Below, piece by piece: positions 23,784-31,914 of a stretch of DNA of 48,882 nucleotides (within the stretch, counting starts at the first letter, position 1; every line of letters begins with the position of its first letter). The notes beneath the pieces are model-generated. The model was not told the DNA's origin. It searched no databases and saw nothing but the letters and a program-made list of their open reading frames with translations. Location of the stretch: positions 304,657 to 353,538 of the forward strand of contig DPVM01000005.1 in assembly GCA_003526845.1 (NCBI GenBank), given 5' to 3'. Both the position numbers and the translations under genes were made by a program. The stretch comes from Oscillospiraceae bacterium (GTDB taxonomy: Bacteria > Bacillota > Clostridia > Oscillospirales > Acutalibacteraceae).

Positions 23784-25685
23784 ATGTTAAAAATCACTCC
23801 GAATACAAATCTTAAGGACGCCTGCCAAAATCCTATGGCAAAGGATATGCTCGAAAAACTTATGCTTGCATTCAGACTGCCCGTGTCAACACTCGACAAG
23901 GCAATTATGAGCAAGCTAAAATTTAAGTCGCTTACCACATTCACCTGCGGTCTGCTTGACAAAAAAACAGTGCAGATGATTTGTGATATGCTCAATCTCG
24001 AAAAGGGTGAAATCATTGCCGACAACGGCACCTTAACCGAAAAATGGTGGAAAGAGGCTGTTGTTTACCAAATTTATCCTCGCTCATTTTATGACAGCAA
24101 CGGCGACGGAATCGGCGATTTGCTCGGCATTTATGAAAAACTTGACTATTTGCAGGAACTTGGCGTAAATGCAATTTGGTGTTCGCCTTTTTACGATTCG
24201 CCGAATGACGATAACGGCTATGATATTCGCGATTATAAAAAAATTATGGCTGAATTCGGCACTATGGAGGATTTTGACCTTTTGCTTGACGAAATCCACT
24301 CAAGGGGTATGAAACTTATCGTTGATCTTGTTGTTAATCATACGAGCGACGAGCACGAGTGGTTTGAGCAGGCTAAAAAGTCAAAGGAAAATCCCTATCA
24401 CGATTACTATATTTGGCGTGATGCGACAGACGGCGGAAACACCCCTCCGAACAATTGGATTTCTCTGTTTGAAGGCCCTGCTTGGAATTATTATGAAAAT
24501 CTCGACCAATGGGCTATGCACCTTTTCTCCAAAAAACAAATGGATTTGAATTGGGAAAATGAAAAGGTCAGACAAGAAGTTTACGATATGATGAATTGGT
24601 GGCTCGATAAGGGCATCGACGGTTTCAGAATGGATGTCATCAATTTCATCAGCAAAACTCCCGGATTGCCCGAGGCAAACTCGTTTCTCGGTATGCTCAC
24701 CGGTTTTAAGGGTGCAGAGTATTATTTCTACGGTCCTAAATTGCATGACTATTTGCACGAAATGCGCGAAAAAACATTCGGCAATTATGATGTCTATACT
24801 GTCGGAGAGTGCGGCGGCGCAGGTATCGAGATGGATAAAATGCTCACTGCCGATTTCCGCGGCGAGCTTGATACAGTTTTCAATTTCGATTTTCTTATGA
24901 ATCAGGGTCATACAAATTACGATTATTATAATTATGATTTATATAAGGTTATGCTCGAGTTTGAAAAATTCCAAACACGATATACAAATCACTGTTGGCC
25001 GACTGTTTTCTTTGAAAATCACGATAATCCGCGTATTGTTTCACGCGTTGATAAAACAGGCGCATACCGTGAGGACATTTCAAAGGTCTGCGCCTTGATT
25101 GAAATGACTCTGCGCGGCACGCCATATGTTTATCAGGGTCAGGAAATTTCAATGGGCAACTGCGATTTCACCTCGATTGACGAAATCAATGATGTTCAGG
25201 CTATCGGTTATTATAACAATTATCTCAAAAAGCATCACAACAAGGAAAAAGCGTTTTTCAGAGCAAAAACAGGCACACGCGACAATGCGCGAACTCCGTT
25301 TCAGTGGAGCGACAAGCCAAATGCAGGCTTCACAACCGGCACTCCGTGGATGAAAATTACATCCGATTACAGACGCTACAATGCCGAGGACGAAATGAAA
25401 CGCAACGACAGCGTTTTCAATTTCTACAAGGCGGCAATTGCATTGCGCAAGCAGTACAGGGGCCTTGTTTACGGCGAGTTTGAAAGGGAAGAGGGCAACA
25501 ATCCTCCGCTTTATTGCTACTATCGTACATATGCCGGTGAAAAGTATTATATTGAGCTTAATCTCGGAACAAAACCTCAAAAGCGCAATACCGACACCGA
25601 AACAATGCAGCTTTTGCTCTCTACAAAAGACAGCCCGACTGATTTCCTTCGTCCGTTTGAAGGCAATATTTACAAAATATTCTGA
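23784..25685 (+). CDS. GH13 alpha-glucosidase family with an extra N-terminal domain
   Basis: A 633-residue protein. From about residue 90 it is a GH13 enzyme of the oligo-1,6-glucosidase/trehalose-phosphate hydrolase type: A-V-V-Y-Q-I-Y-P-R-S-F, D-L-V-V-N-H-T-S-D-E-H, nucleophile D284 in G-F-R-M-D, acid/base E342 in V-G-E, and D414 in E-N-H-D-N-P-R. All three catalytic residues are present. It lacks a signal peptide, so it acts inside the cell on imported oligosaccharides. Residues 1-88 precede the normal start of the family and form a helical, Lys/Leu-rich domain I do not recognise. The start at 23784 has AAGGGGA upstream, and no in-frame ATG with a ribosome site lies near residue 88. Confidence 0.9.
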   Translation: MLKITPNTNLKDACQNPMAKDMLEKLMLAFRLPVSTLDKAIMSKLKFKSLTTFTCGLLDKKTVQMICDMLNLEKGEIIADNGTLTEKWWKEAVVYQIYPRSFYDSNGDGIGDLLGIYEKLDYLQELGVNAIWCSPFYDSPNDDNGYDIRDYKKIMAEFGTMEDFDLLLDEIHSRGMKLIVDLVVNHTSDEHEWFEQAKKSKENPYHDYYIWRDATDGGNTPPNNWISLFEGPAWNYYENLDQWAMHLFSKKQMDLNWENEKVRQEVYDMMNWWLDKGIDGFRMDVINFISKTPGLPEANSFLGMLTGFKGAEYYFYGPKLHDYLHEMREKTFGNYDVYTVGECGGAGIEMDKMLTADFRGELDTVFNFDFLMNQGHTNYDYYNYDLYKVMLEFEKFQTRYTNHCWPTVFFENHDNPRIVSRVDKTGAYREDISKVCALIEMTLRGTPYVYQGQEISMGNCDFTSIDEINDVQAIGYYNNYLKKHHNKEKAFFRAKTGTRDNARTPFQWSDKPNAGFTTGTPWMKITSDYRRYNAEDEMKRNDSVFNFYKAAIALRKQYRGLVYGEFEREEGNNPPLYCYYRTYAGEKYYIELNLGTKPQKRNTDTETMQLLLSTKDSPTDFLRPFEGNIYKIF

Positions 25686-25700
25686 CCTTTTAATTGCGAT

Positions 25701-25817
25701 ATGCTTTGTATGAATAATATCAAAATAAACGCATCCTGCAAAAAATCTCGCAAAATAAAAGTTAAGAAAAACTTCAAATTCTGCGACGGTGACGGCAGAA
25801 GATTTGTTACTAAATAA
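25701..25817 (+). CDS. Possible small basic ORF, 38 residues (or 35 from 25710)
   Basis: In the 185-base gap between two convergent genes an ORF runs from ATG 25701 (or 25710) to a TAA at 25815-25817, ending where the terminator stem begins. The product would be rich in Lys, Asn and Arg, with C-K-K-S-R-K-I-K-V-K-K-N-F-K. There is no ribosome site upstream and no recognised family. It could be chance or a gene remnant. Confidence 0.2.
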   Translation: MLCMNNIKINASCKKSRKIKVKKNFKFCDGDGRRFVTK

Positions 25818-25862
25818 ATTAAGCGGTTGCAATTATGCTTAAATAATTGCAACCGCTTAATT
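25817..25862. terminator. Strong bidirectional terminator
   Basis: A perfect 20-base inverted repeat (25817-25836 with 25843-25862) around a six-base loop. It lies between the convergent GH13 gene (+) and GNAT gene (-), and its AT-rich ends give a short T run in either direction. Confidence 0.85.
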
Positions 25863-25870
25863 ATTATATC

Positions 25871-26284
25871 TTATAATTTCTTTATCATTGCTATGTGTGG
25901 GCAAAATTCGTCAAAATATTCTTCGCCGACCTTTTTATATCCGCATTTCTCATAAAATCCGCTGACTCTTGTTTGCGCCGAAAGTGAAATTCTTTCGGCG
26001 TTTGTTTTTTTCAGCTCGTTTTCAATCGCAAAAATTATTTCCTTGCCGTAGCCGTATTTTCTGTAAGGTTTAAGGACGGCGACTCGCCCGATATGATATT
26101 CTTTGCCGTCTTCGCTGAAAAATCTTGCCACGCCGACCGCTTTGCCGTCATGATAAATCAAAATGTGCTTTGCGGTGTCATCGATTTCGTCAAATTCGTT
26201 TTTAAAGCCCTGCTCGTCAATAAAAACGGCAGTTCTTATATCCTTTGCCTCCTGCGGCAAATTGTCAAATATTTTATATTCCAT
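25871..26284 (-). CDS. GNAT family N-acetyltransferase
   Basis: A 137-residue protein starting at the ATG at 26284, which overlaps the murC stop by one base (TGATG). I-R-T-A-V-F-I-D-E-Q-G-F opens the fold, G-V-A-R-F forms the central strand, I-G-R-V-A-V-L-K-P-Y-R-K-Y-G-Y-G-K carries the acetyl-CoA pyrophosphate-binding loop, and F-Y-E-K-C-G-Y is the usual C-terminal motif. It transfers an acetyl group from acetyl-CoA to an unknown amine. The layout suggests co-transcription with murC; a role in cell-wall metabolism is possible but not shown. Confidence 0.88.
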   Translation of the reverse strand: MEYKIFDNLPQEAKDIRTAVFIDEQGFKNEFDEIDDTAKHILIYHDGKAVGVARFFSEDGKEYHIGRVAVLKPYRKYGYGKEIIFAIENELKKTNAERISLSAQTRVSGFYEKCGYKKVGEEYFDEFCPHIAMIKKL

Positions 26285-27678
26285 CAGTTTGCGGCTTCTT
26301 CTCTTTTTTTCATTTTCTTGCACATCATTCTTGCAACCTTGTAGACATCGCCGCATCCGAGCGTGATAACAAGGTCACCGTTCTCAACATTGTTGCAAAC
26401 ATAGTCGCAAATTTCATCAAATGTGTCAAGCTGAACGGAACCCGGCACTTTGCTTGAAAGGTCCGTCGCTTTGATTCCGATTGTGTTCACCTCGCGCGAG
26501 CCCATAATTGCGCTGATAACGCACTTGTCGGCAATTTTCAAAACATCTGCAAAATCATCAAGCAAAAGCGATGTCCTTGTGTATGTGAACGGCTGATGCA
26601 CTGCCCAAACTCTGTTGTAGCCCATCTTTTTTGCTGCCTCAAGAGTAACCTTGATTTCAGCCGGGTGGTGCGCGTAATCATCCGCAAATGTAACGCCGCA
26701 GTATTTTCCGAGAAGCTCAAAGCGCCTTGCCGCACCGCCGAAATCCTTAAGACCCCTTACAATGTCCTCAATGTCGGCGCCGCTCTCGTATGCGGCAACA
26801 AATGCGCAAAGCGAGTTCAAAATGTTATGTTCACCGGGAACTGAAAGAACAACATGAGCAAGAAACTCGCCGTTGTGATATGCGTCATATTCGCTGTGAA
26901 ATCCGCCCGGCACGCTGATGTTTTTTGCCACCCATTCGTTGCCGTCGTTTCTGCCTATTGAAATCAGCTTTTTGCCCTCAATTCCCTTGAGAGTGTCAAC
27001 GGTGTTTTTATCGTCGCCGTTGTAAATTATCGTACGAGTAGTCTTTTCGGCAAATTCTCTGAAACTCTTTTTGATGTTGTCAAGGTTTTTGAAAAAGTCC
27101 AAATGGTCCTCGTCAATGTTCAAAATAACGGCAATGTCGGGGTTCATATGCAAAAAAGTATTGTTAAACTCACAGCTTTCGCAAACAAAATTTTGCGAAT
27201 GGCCGTATCTGCCGTATGCATTAATAAGCGGCAGCTTTCCGCCGATAACAGCCGACGGATCAAGCCCTGCCTCCATGAGAATTTGTGTTGTCATTGATGT
27301 TGTGGTCGTTTTGCCGTGTGTACCGCAAATGCCTATGCAGTTTGAAAAAACGCGGCTCAATGCGCCGAGCGCCTCTGCTCTCTCAAAGCATGGGAAGTTT
27401 GCCTTCGCATATTCAAGCTCTTCGTTGCCTGCCAAAATTGCGTTTGTGTATATTACAAGTTCGGTGTCAGGCGCAATGTTTTCCTTTACCTGACCCAAAT
27501 ATACCTTTGCGCCCTCTTTTTCAACGCGTCGAAATGTTTCTGTGTCATTGTTGTCCGAACCTGATACTCTGTATCCGAGCGACAGCAAAATTTCGGCAAT
27601 TGGGCACATTCCTGCGCCGCCGATTCCGATAAAATGTATTTTTTTCGAGTTTTTCAAAAGTTCATCTATATTTTTCAA
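26284..27678 (-). CDS. murC: UDP-N-acetylmuramate--L-alanine ligase
   Basis: A 464-residue cytosolic Mur ligase that adds L-alanine to UDP-MurNAc using ATP, the first peptide step of peptidoglycan precursor synthesis. It has the N-terminal I-H-F-I-G-I-G-G-A-G-M Rossmann loop for UDP, the ATP loop G-T-H-G-K-T-T-T, N-I-D-E-D-H-L-D-F, and the C-terminal H-H-P-A-E-I motif. The frame can start at TTG 27693, but the GGAGG (27687-27691) would then be inside the gene. A second TTG at 27678 lies eight bases after this GGAGG and gives M-K-N-I-D-E-L-L, so it is the better start. A GNAT gene follows with a one-base overlap. murC stands alone here, away from a dcw cluster. Confidence 0.93.
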   Translation of the reverse strand: MKNIDELLKNSKKIHFIGIGGAGMCPIAEILLSLGYRVSGSDNNDTETFRRVEKEGAKVYLGQVKENIAPDTELVIYTNAILAGNEELEYAKANFPCFERAEALGALSRVFSNCIGICGTHGKTTTTSMTTQILMEAGLDPSAVIGGKLPLINAYGRYGHSQNFVCESCEFNNTFLHMNPDIAVILNIDEDHLDFFKNLDNIKKSFREFAEKTTRTIIYNGDDKNTVDTLKGIEGKKLISIGRNDGNEWVAKNISVPGGFHSEYDAYHNGEFLAHVVLSVPGEHNILNSLCAFVAAYESGADIEDIVRGLKDFGGAARRFELLGKYCGVTFADDYAHHPAEIKVTLEAAKKMGYNRVWAVHQPFTYTRTSLLLDDFADVLKIADKCVISAIMGSREVNTIGIKATDLSSKVPGSVQLDTFDEICDYVCNNVENGDLVITLGCGDVYKVARMMCKKMKKREEAAN

Positions 27679-27711
27679 GAGTGTGTCCTCCAAATTATTT
27701 CATTCCAAATT

Positions 27712-27717
27712 ATTATA
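27712..27717 (-). promoter_or_regulatory. -10 box for murC
   Basis: The minus strand reads TATAAT about 33 bases before the TTG start. A weak TTTATT lies 17 bases upstream as a possible -35. Confidence 0.5.
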
Positions 27718-27785
27718 CTACTTTTCGACCAAAAAATAAACACCCTTTTTGACTTTGATTCATAAAATATAAAAGGTGATTGCTA

Positions 27786-28463
27786 ATGATTAAATTTTAT
27801 GCTCCGGATTTGTCCGATAAGCGTATTTCCTATGCCGCCGACAGCCTTGAAAAACACGGCTATCGCAGGGTGTTTGACGAAAAAAACGCCGATTTTCTGC
27901 TTTTGGGCGTCAATTCGGATTACAAGTCGGATATTCCGTTTGCCGATTATAAGAATAACGAGCTTTTTGCCCTGAAAAATGCCTATTTGACTGCCGAGGC
28001 GGCTCTCTGCGTTGCAATTGAGAAAAGCAATAAAAGTCTTGTTTCGTCAAATGTACTTATTACCGGCTACGGCAGAATTGCAAAGGCTCTTCATAAATAC
28101 ATTTCGCCGTTTACCGGCAATGTTACCGTTTGTGCTCGCAATCTCAATGACCGGGTACTTGCGGCGTGCAATAATGCAAAAACGATTGATTTCGCGGATT
28201 TAAAAAATAAAAACAGTTTCGATTTCGTCTTTAATACAGTTCCTCATCCCGTGTTTAACGGCGTCGAGCTTTCGGCGTTACCGCGCGATTGCGTTTTGAT
28301 TGACCTTGCCTCATTCCCCGGCGGTGTCGATAAGCATTACGCACTTTCGCGAAAAATAAATCTTATTGAGGCAAGAGGATTGCCCGGCAAATTTTCACCC
28401 GAAACGGCGGGACATATCGTCGCCGAGGCAGTCGATCAGGTTATAAGGGAGGGAAAAATATGA
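27786..28463 (+). CDS. dpaA: Dipicolinate synthase subunit A (compact form)
   Basis: A 225-residue protein. With subunit B it makes dipicolinic acid from dihydrodipicolinate (or its hydrated form) in the mother cell for spore heat resistance. The Rossmann loop is V-L-I-T-G-Y-G-R-I-A-K-A-L (G94-x-G96), followed by F-N-T-V-P-H-P-V-F and I-D-L-A-S-F-P-G-G-V-D, both typical of DpaA/SpoVFA. ATG 27786 is chosen, with AAAAGGTGA just upstream; a TTG six bases earlier is in frame. Bacillus SpoVFA is near 300 residues, so the N-terminal domain here is about 70 residues shorter. The stop overlaps the next ATG. Confidence 0.9.
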   Translation: MIKFYAPDLSDKRISYAADSLEKHGYRRVFDEKNADFLLLGVNSDYKSDIPFADYKNNELFALKNAYLTAEAALCVAIEKSNKSLVSSNVLITGYGRIAKALHKYISPFTGNVTVCARNLNDRVLAACNNAKTIDFADLKNKNSFDFVFNTVPHPVFNGVELSALPRDCVLIDLASFPGGVDKHYALSRKINLIEARGLPGKFSPETAGHIVAEAVDQVIREGKI

Positions 28464-29023
28464 AAATAGGATATTGCTTAACCGGCTCGTTTTGCACATT
28501 TTCAAAAAGCATCAAAGCGCTTGAATCCATCGTGTCGGCTGGACATATGGTTGTTCCGATTATGAGCGAAAACGCTTATTCAACCGATACCCGTTTCGGC
28601 AAGGCAATCGATTTTCAAAACAAGCTTGTAGAAATAACGGGCAACAGCATTATTCATACAATTGATAAAGCGGAGCCGATAGGTCCCAAAAAAATGTTTG
28701 ATGTGCTTTGTATCGCTCCGTGCACAGGCAACACGCTTGCAAAGCTTGCACTCGGAATAACGGATACAACCGTAACAATGGCAGCAAAATCGCATCTGCG
28801 AAATTCACGCCCCGTCGTTATCGGCGTTTCCACCAACGATGCTCTCGGCAATTCTGCAAAAAATATAGGCTCGCTTTTAAATTACAAAAACTACTATTTT
28901 GTTCCGTTCGGTATGGATGACTGCGATTCAAAGCCCAAATCAATGGTCTGCGATTTTTCGCAGATTTTGTTTACAATCGAAACGGCGGCGCAGGGAATTG
29001 AGGTCAATCAAAAAATACTGTGA
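28460..29023 (+). CDS. dpaB: Dipicolinate synthase subunit B
   Basis: A 187-residue flavoprotein-fold protein: I-G-Y-C-L-T-G-S-F-C-T-F at the N-terminus, P-I-M-S-E-N-A, then I-A-P-C-T-G-N-T-L-A-K-L-A and T-D-T-T-V-T-M-A-A-K-S-H-L-R, all characteristic of SpoVFB/DpaB. It partners with DpaA to form dipicolinic acid during sporulation. The ATG overlaps the dpaA stop (ATGA), so the subunits are co-translated. The pair is strong evidence that the organism forms endospores. No clear terminator follows within the 137-base gap to potA. Confidence 0.93.
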   Translation: MKIGYCLTGSFCTFSKSIKALESIVSAGHMVVPIMSENAYSTDTRFGKAIDFQNKLVEITGNSIIHTIDKAEPIGPKKMFDVLCIAPCTGNTLAKLALGITDTTVTMAAKSHLRNSRPVVIGVSTNDALGNSAKNIGSLLNYKNYYFVPFGMDDCDSKPKSMVCDFSQILFTIETAAQGIEVNQKIL

Positions 29024-29053
29024 TTTTTATGTCGAAATTAGTTAAAATTTATA

Positions 29054-29082
29054 TTGACTTTGTTCACTAAAAATTATATATT
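29054..29082 (+). promoter_or_regulatory. Sigma-A-type promoter of the pot operon
   Basis: TTGACT (29054-29059), 17-base spacer, TATATT (29077-29082). The leader would be about 70 bases before the potA TTG. Confidence 0.7.
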
Positions 29083-29160
29083 AATCCTAATGCGGTAAAA
29101 TATAATATATCGTAAATCGTGAGGGAATTTTTATTTCTGCAATAAAGAGGAAGTGCATAA

Positions 29161-30300
29161 TTGAAGAAGATTATTGATTTGAGGAATATAACCGTCAGCT
29201 ACGGTGATAACACTATACTTGAAAATTTGAATTTATATATAAATGAAAAAGAGTTTATAACGCTGCTTGGTCCTTCGGGTTGCGGAAAAACAACCACATT
29301 GCGTGCTATAGCCGGTTTTGTCAAGGTTGACAGCGGCGATGTTATTTTTGAAGGCAAGCGAATTAATGATGTCCCTCCTCATAAAAGAAGAGTCAACACC
29401 ATTTTTCAGCGTTATGCTCTTTTTTCTCATTTGAATGTTTATGATAATATCGCGTTCGGTCCCAAACTCCAAAAAATGCCAAAGCAGGAAATTCGCAAAA
29501 CTGTTGCTTCGATGCTTGAGCTTGTAAACCTCAAGGGCTTTGAAACAAGGAGCATCGACTCGCTCTCCGGCGGTCAGCAACAGCGTGTAGCCATTGCAAG
29601 AGCGCTTGCAAACAAGCCTCATGTTTTGCTTCTTGACGAGCCGCTCGGCGCACTTGATTTGAAACTTCGCAAAGATATGCAGCGCGAGCTTAAAAATATC
29701 CAAAAGGAACTTGGCATAACATTTATTTATGTCACCCACGATCAGGAGGAGGCTTTGTCAATGTCCGATACCGTTGTTGTAATGGACAAGGGCAAAATTC
29801 AGCAAATCGGCACTCCCGAGGATATTTATAACGAGCCGGTCAACGCTTTTGTTGCCGACTTTATCGGCGAGTCAAATATCGTTGATGCCATTATGCTTGA
29901 CGATTATCTCGTAACATTCGGCGGAGTCAAGTTCAAATGCCTTGACAGCGGTTTCGAAAAGAATGAATTTGTCGAGGCTGTTGTTCGCCCCGAGGATATT
30001 GTTATAACCGAGGTCGGCGCGCAGGCGTCGCTTACGGGCACAATCACAAGTGTTACATTTAAGGGTGTTCATTTTGAAATTCTTGTCGATGTCGGCGGCT
30101 TTATTTGGATGATTCAAACAACGCAGGAGCATCACAAGGTCGGTGAAACAATCGGTATGTATATCGAGCCTGACGCTATCCATATTATGAAACGCAGTGA
30201 ATATTCGGGCGAGTTCGGTGATTATTCCTCATTCTCCGACGAAATGGACCATATCTCCGATGCGTCTTATAATTGGGAGGAGGAAGAAAATGAGGACTAA
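29161..30300 (+). CDS. potA: Spermidine/putrescine ABC transporter ATPase
   Basis: A 379-residue ATPase starting at TTG with AGAGGAA (29146-29152) eight bases upstream. It has Walker A G-P-S-G-C-G-K-T-T, Q-loop F-Q-R-Y-A-L-F, signature L-S-G-G-Q-Q-Q-R, Walker B V-L-L-L-D-E-P-L-G-A-L-D, and a C-terminal TOBE-like beta domain (G-T-I-T-S-V-T-F). It powers polyamine import at the inner face of the membrane. The last 40 residues after the TOBE domain are acidic and longer than usual. Its end overlaps potB by eleven bases. Order potA-B-C-D as in other Firmicutes. Confidence 0.95.
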   Translation: MKKIIDLRNITVSYGDNTILENLNLYINEKEFITLLGPSGCGKTTTLRAIAGFVKVDSGDVIFEGKRINDVPPHKRRVNTIFQRYALFSHLNVYDNIAFGPKLQKMPKQEIRKTVASMLELVNLKGFETRSIDSLSGGQQQRVAIARALANKPHVLLLDEPLGALDLKLRKDMQRELKNIQKELGITFIYVTHDQEEALSMSDTVVVMDKGKIQQIGTPEDIYNEPVNAFVADFIGESNIVDAIMLDDYLVTFGGVKFKCLDSGFEKNEFVEAVVRPEDIVITEVGAQASLTGTITSVTFKGVHFEILVDVGGFIWMIQTTQEHHKVGETIGMYIEPDAIHIMKRSEYSGEFGDYSSFSDEMDHISDASYNWEEEENED

Positions 30301-31102
30301 GTTTTTAGACAAGCCTTATCTTGTTTGGTCTGTTCTTTTCATTGTCGCTCCGCTTATTATGGTCGTTTATTATGCGTTTACCGATAAAACAGGTGCATTT
30401 ACGATAAGCAATATGGCACAGATTCCGAATTATCTTTCAACTATTCTTTTGTCCGTGCTTTACGGCATTGCCGCAACGGCGATTTGTCTTCTGCTCGGCT
30501 ATCCGTTTGCATATTTCCTTTCAAAACATACGGTGCGCACACAGCAAACAATTGTTTTGCTTGTCATGCTCCCTATGTGGATGAATTTTTTAATCAGAAC
30601 ATACAGCCTTATGACCATTTTGGGCGGCAGCGGCGTTATAAACACATTGCTTAACAAAATGCATCTCGGCAGTCTTAACCTTATCAACAACGGCGGTGCT
30701 GTTATTTTGGGTATGGTGTATAATTTTCTGCCATATATGATTTTGCCGATTTATTCCGTGCTTTCAAAACTTGATAATTCACTCGTTGAGGCGGCGCAGG
30801 ATTTAGGCTCAAACAGAACAACCGTTTTCAGACGCGTCATTATTCCCATGTCACTACCGGGAATCCTCAGCGGCGTTACTATGGTGTTTGTACCGTGTGT
30901 TTCAACATTCTATATCACGCAAAAACTCGGCGGCGGTCAAATCGTTTTAATCGGCGATGTTATCGAGTCGCAGTTCCAAAGTGCAAATAACTATAATCTC
31001 GGTGCGGCGCTCAGTTTTGTGTTGATGATACTGATTTTTATATGCCTCGGCGTTATGAATCATTTTGACAGCGGGACAGAGGACGGAGGTGTCATCATAT
31101 GA
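30290..31102 (+). CDS. potB: Spermidine/putrescine ABC transporter permease
   Basis: A 270-residue permease with six hydrophobic helices. The ATG at 30290 has GGAGGAGGA upstream inside the end of potA; the frame extends further upstream but without a ribosome site. V-E-A-A-Q-D-L-G-S-N-R-T-T-V-F-R-R-V is the EAA loop that contacts PotA. L-P-M-W-M-N-F-L-I-R-T-Y-S is typical of the PotB group. It forms the import channel with PotC. Its stop overlaps the potC start (ATGA). Confidence 0.94.
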   Translation: MRTKFLDKPYLVWSVLFIVAPLIMVVYYAFTDKTGAFTISNMAQIPNYLSTILLSVLYGIAATAICLLLGYPFAYFLSKHTVRTQQTIVLLVMLPMWMNFLIRTYSLMTILGGSGVINTLLNKMHLGSLNLINNGGAVILGMVYNFLPYMILPIYSVLSKLDNSLVEAAQDLGSNRTTVFRRVIIPMSLPGILSGVTMVFVPCVSTFYITQKLGGGQIVLIGDVIESQFQSANNYNLGAALSFVLMILIFICLGVMNHFDSGTEDGGVII

Positions 31103-31914
31103 GCAAAAAATCCTCCGCAATTTCAAAGGTGTATATGGCGATAATTTTTGCCTTTTTATACGCTCCGATTGTTGTTATGACGGTGTTTTCCTTTAACTCA
31201 ACAACAAGCACCTATCAAATGGAAGGACTTTCTCTTCATTGGTGGGAGGAAATGTTTAAAAACAGCGAGGCTATGACCGCGCTGAAAAACACCGTTGTGC
31301 TTGCAGTTATAACTGCTGCCGTGTCAACGGTGCTCGGCCTTGCCGCCGCAGTCGGTCTGTTCAATTCAAAGCGCAAACTTTATAAGCGCTCAATGATGAC
31401 TGTTACAAATATACCTATGATGAATCCCGAAATAGTAACAGGTATTTCAATGATGCTTTTGTTCGTTTTCGGCGCATCATTAATCAAAATTTCCGATGTT
31501 CTCGGTTTTTGGACTCTTTTAATTGCGCACATAACTTTTTGTCTGCCCTATGTAATACTCAATGTGTTGCCAAAACTCCGTCAGCTTGATATCAATGTTT
31601 ACGAAGCGGCGCTCGATTTGGGCTGCAAGCCGTTTAAAGCGTTTATGAAAGTTATTATGCCCGAAATTATGAGCGGAATTATCACGGGTTGCGTTATGTC
31701 GTTTACTCTTTCGCTTGATGATTTCATCATTTCGTATTTCACAAACGGTCCGTCATTCCAAACACTTCCTATTTATATTTTCTCGCTGACAAAAAAGCGT
31801 GTCAAGCCCGATATGTTCGCTCTTTCAACGCTTATGTTTGTCACAATTCTTGTACTTCTCGTTTTGATGAACGTTGCACAGTCGCGTGCAGAGAAAAAGG
31901 AGGCAAAGCATTGA
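31099..31914 (+). CDS. potC: Spermidine/putrescine ABC transporter permease
   Basis: A 271-residue permease with six helices. The start overlaps potB. P-I-V-V-M-T-V-F-S-F-N near the N-terminus and Y-E-A-A-L-D-L-G-C-K-P-F-K-A-F (EAA loop) identify the PotC group; S-L-D-D-F-I-I-S-Y-F near the end is also conserved. It pairs with PotB in the membrane. Its stop overlaps the potD start by four bases (TTGA). Confidence 0.94.
   Translation: MSKKSSAISKVYMAIIFAFLYAPIVVMTVFSFNSTTSTYQMEGLSLHWWEEMFKNSEAMTALKNTVVLAVITAAVSTVLGLAAAVGLFNSKRKLYKRSMMTVTNIPMMNPEIVTGISMMLLFVFGASLIKISDVLGFWTLLIAHITFCLPYVILNVLPKLRQLDINVYEAALDLGCKPFKAFMKVIMPEIMSGIITGCVMSFTLSLDDFIISYFTNGPSFQTLPIYIFSLTKKRVKPDMFALSTLMFVTILVLLVLMNVAQSRAEKKEAKH

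Noticed and set aside
24381..24911. 176-codon minus-strand frame opposite GH13
   Set aside because: Antisense shadow with no domain pattern and no ribosome site.
25149..25832. 227-codon frame on the minus strand opposite the GH13 gene and the gap after it
   Set aside because: It runs through a terminator stem and opposite catalytic motifs of GH13; it is a shadow frame.
27761..27769. CATAAAATA before dpaA, which matches a sigma-K -10 pattern, with ACAC about 17 bases upstream
   Set aside because: The transcript would begin at about 27776, inside or after the ribosome site at 27771-27779, leaving dpaA without a usable site. Chance in AT-rich sequence is likely, though mother-cell control of dpaAB is expected.
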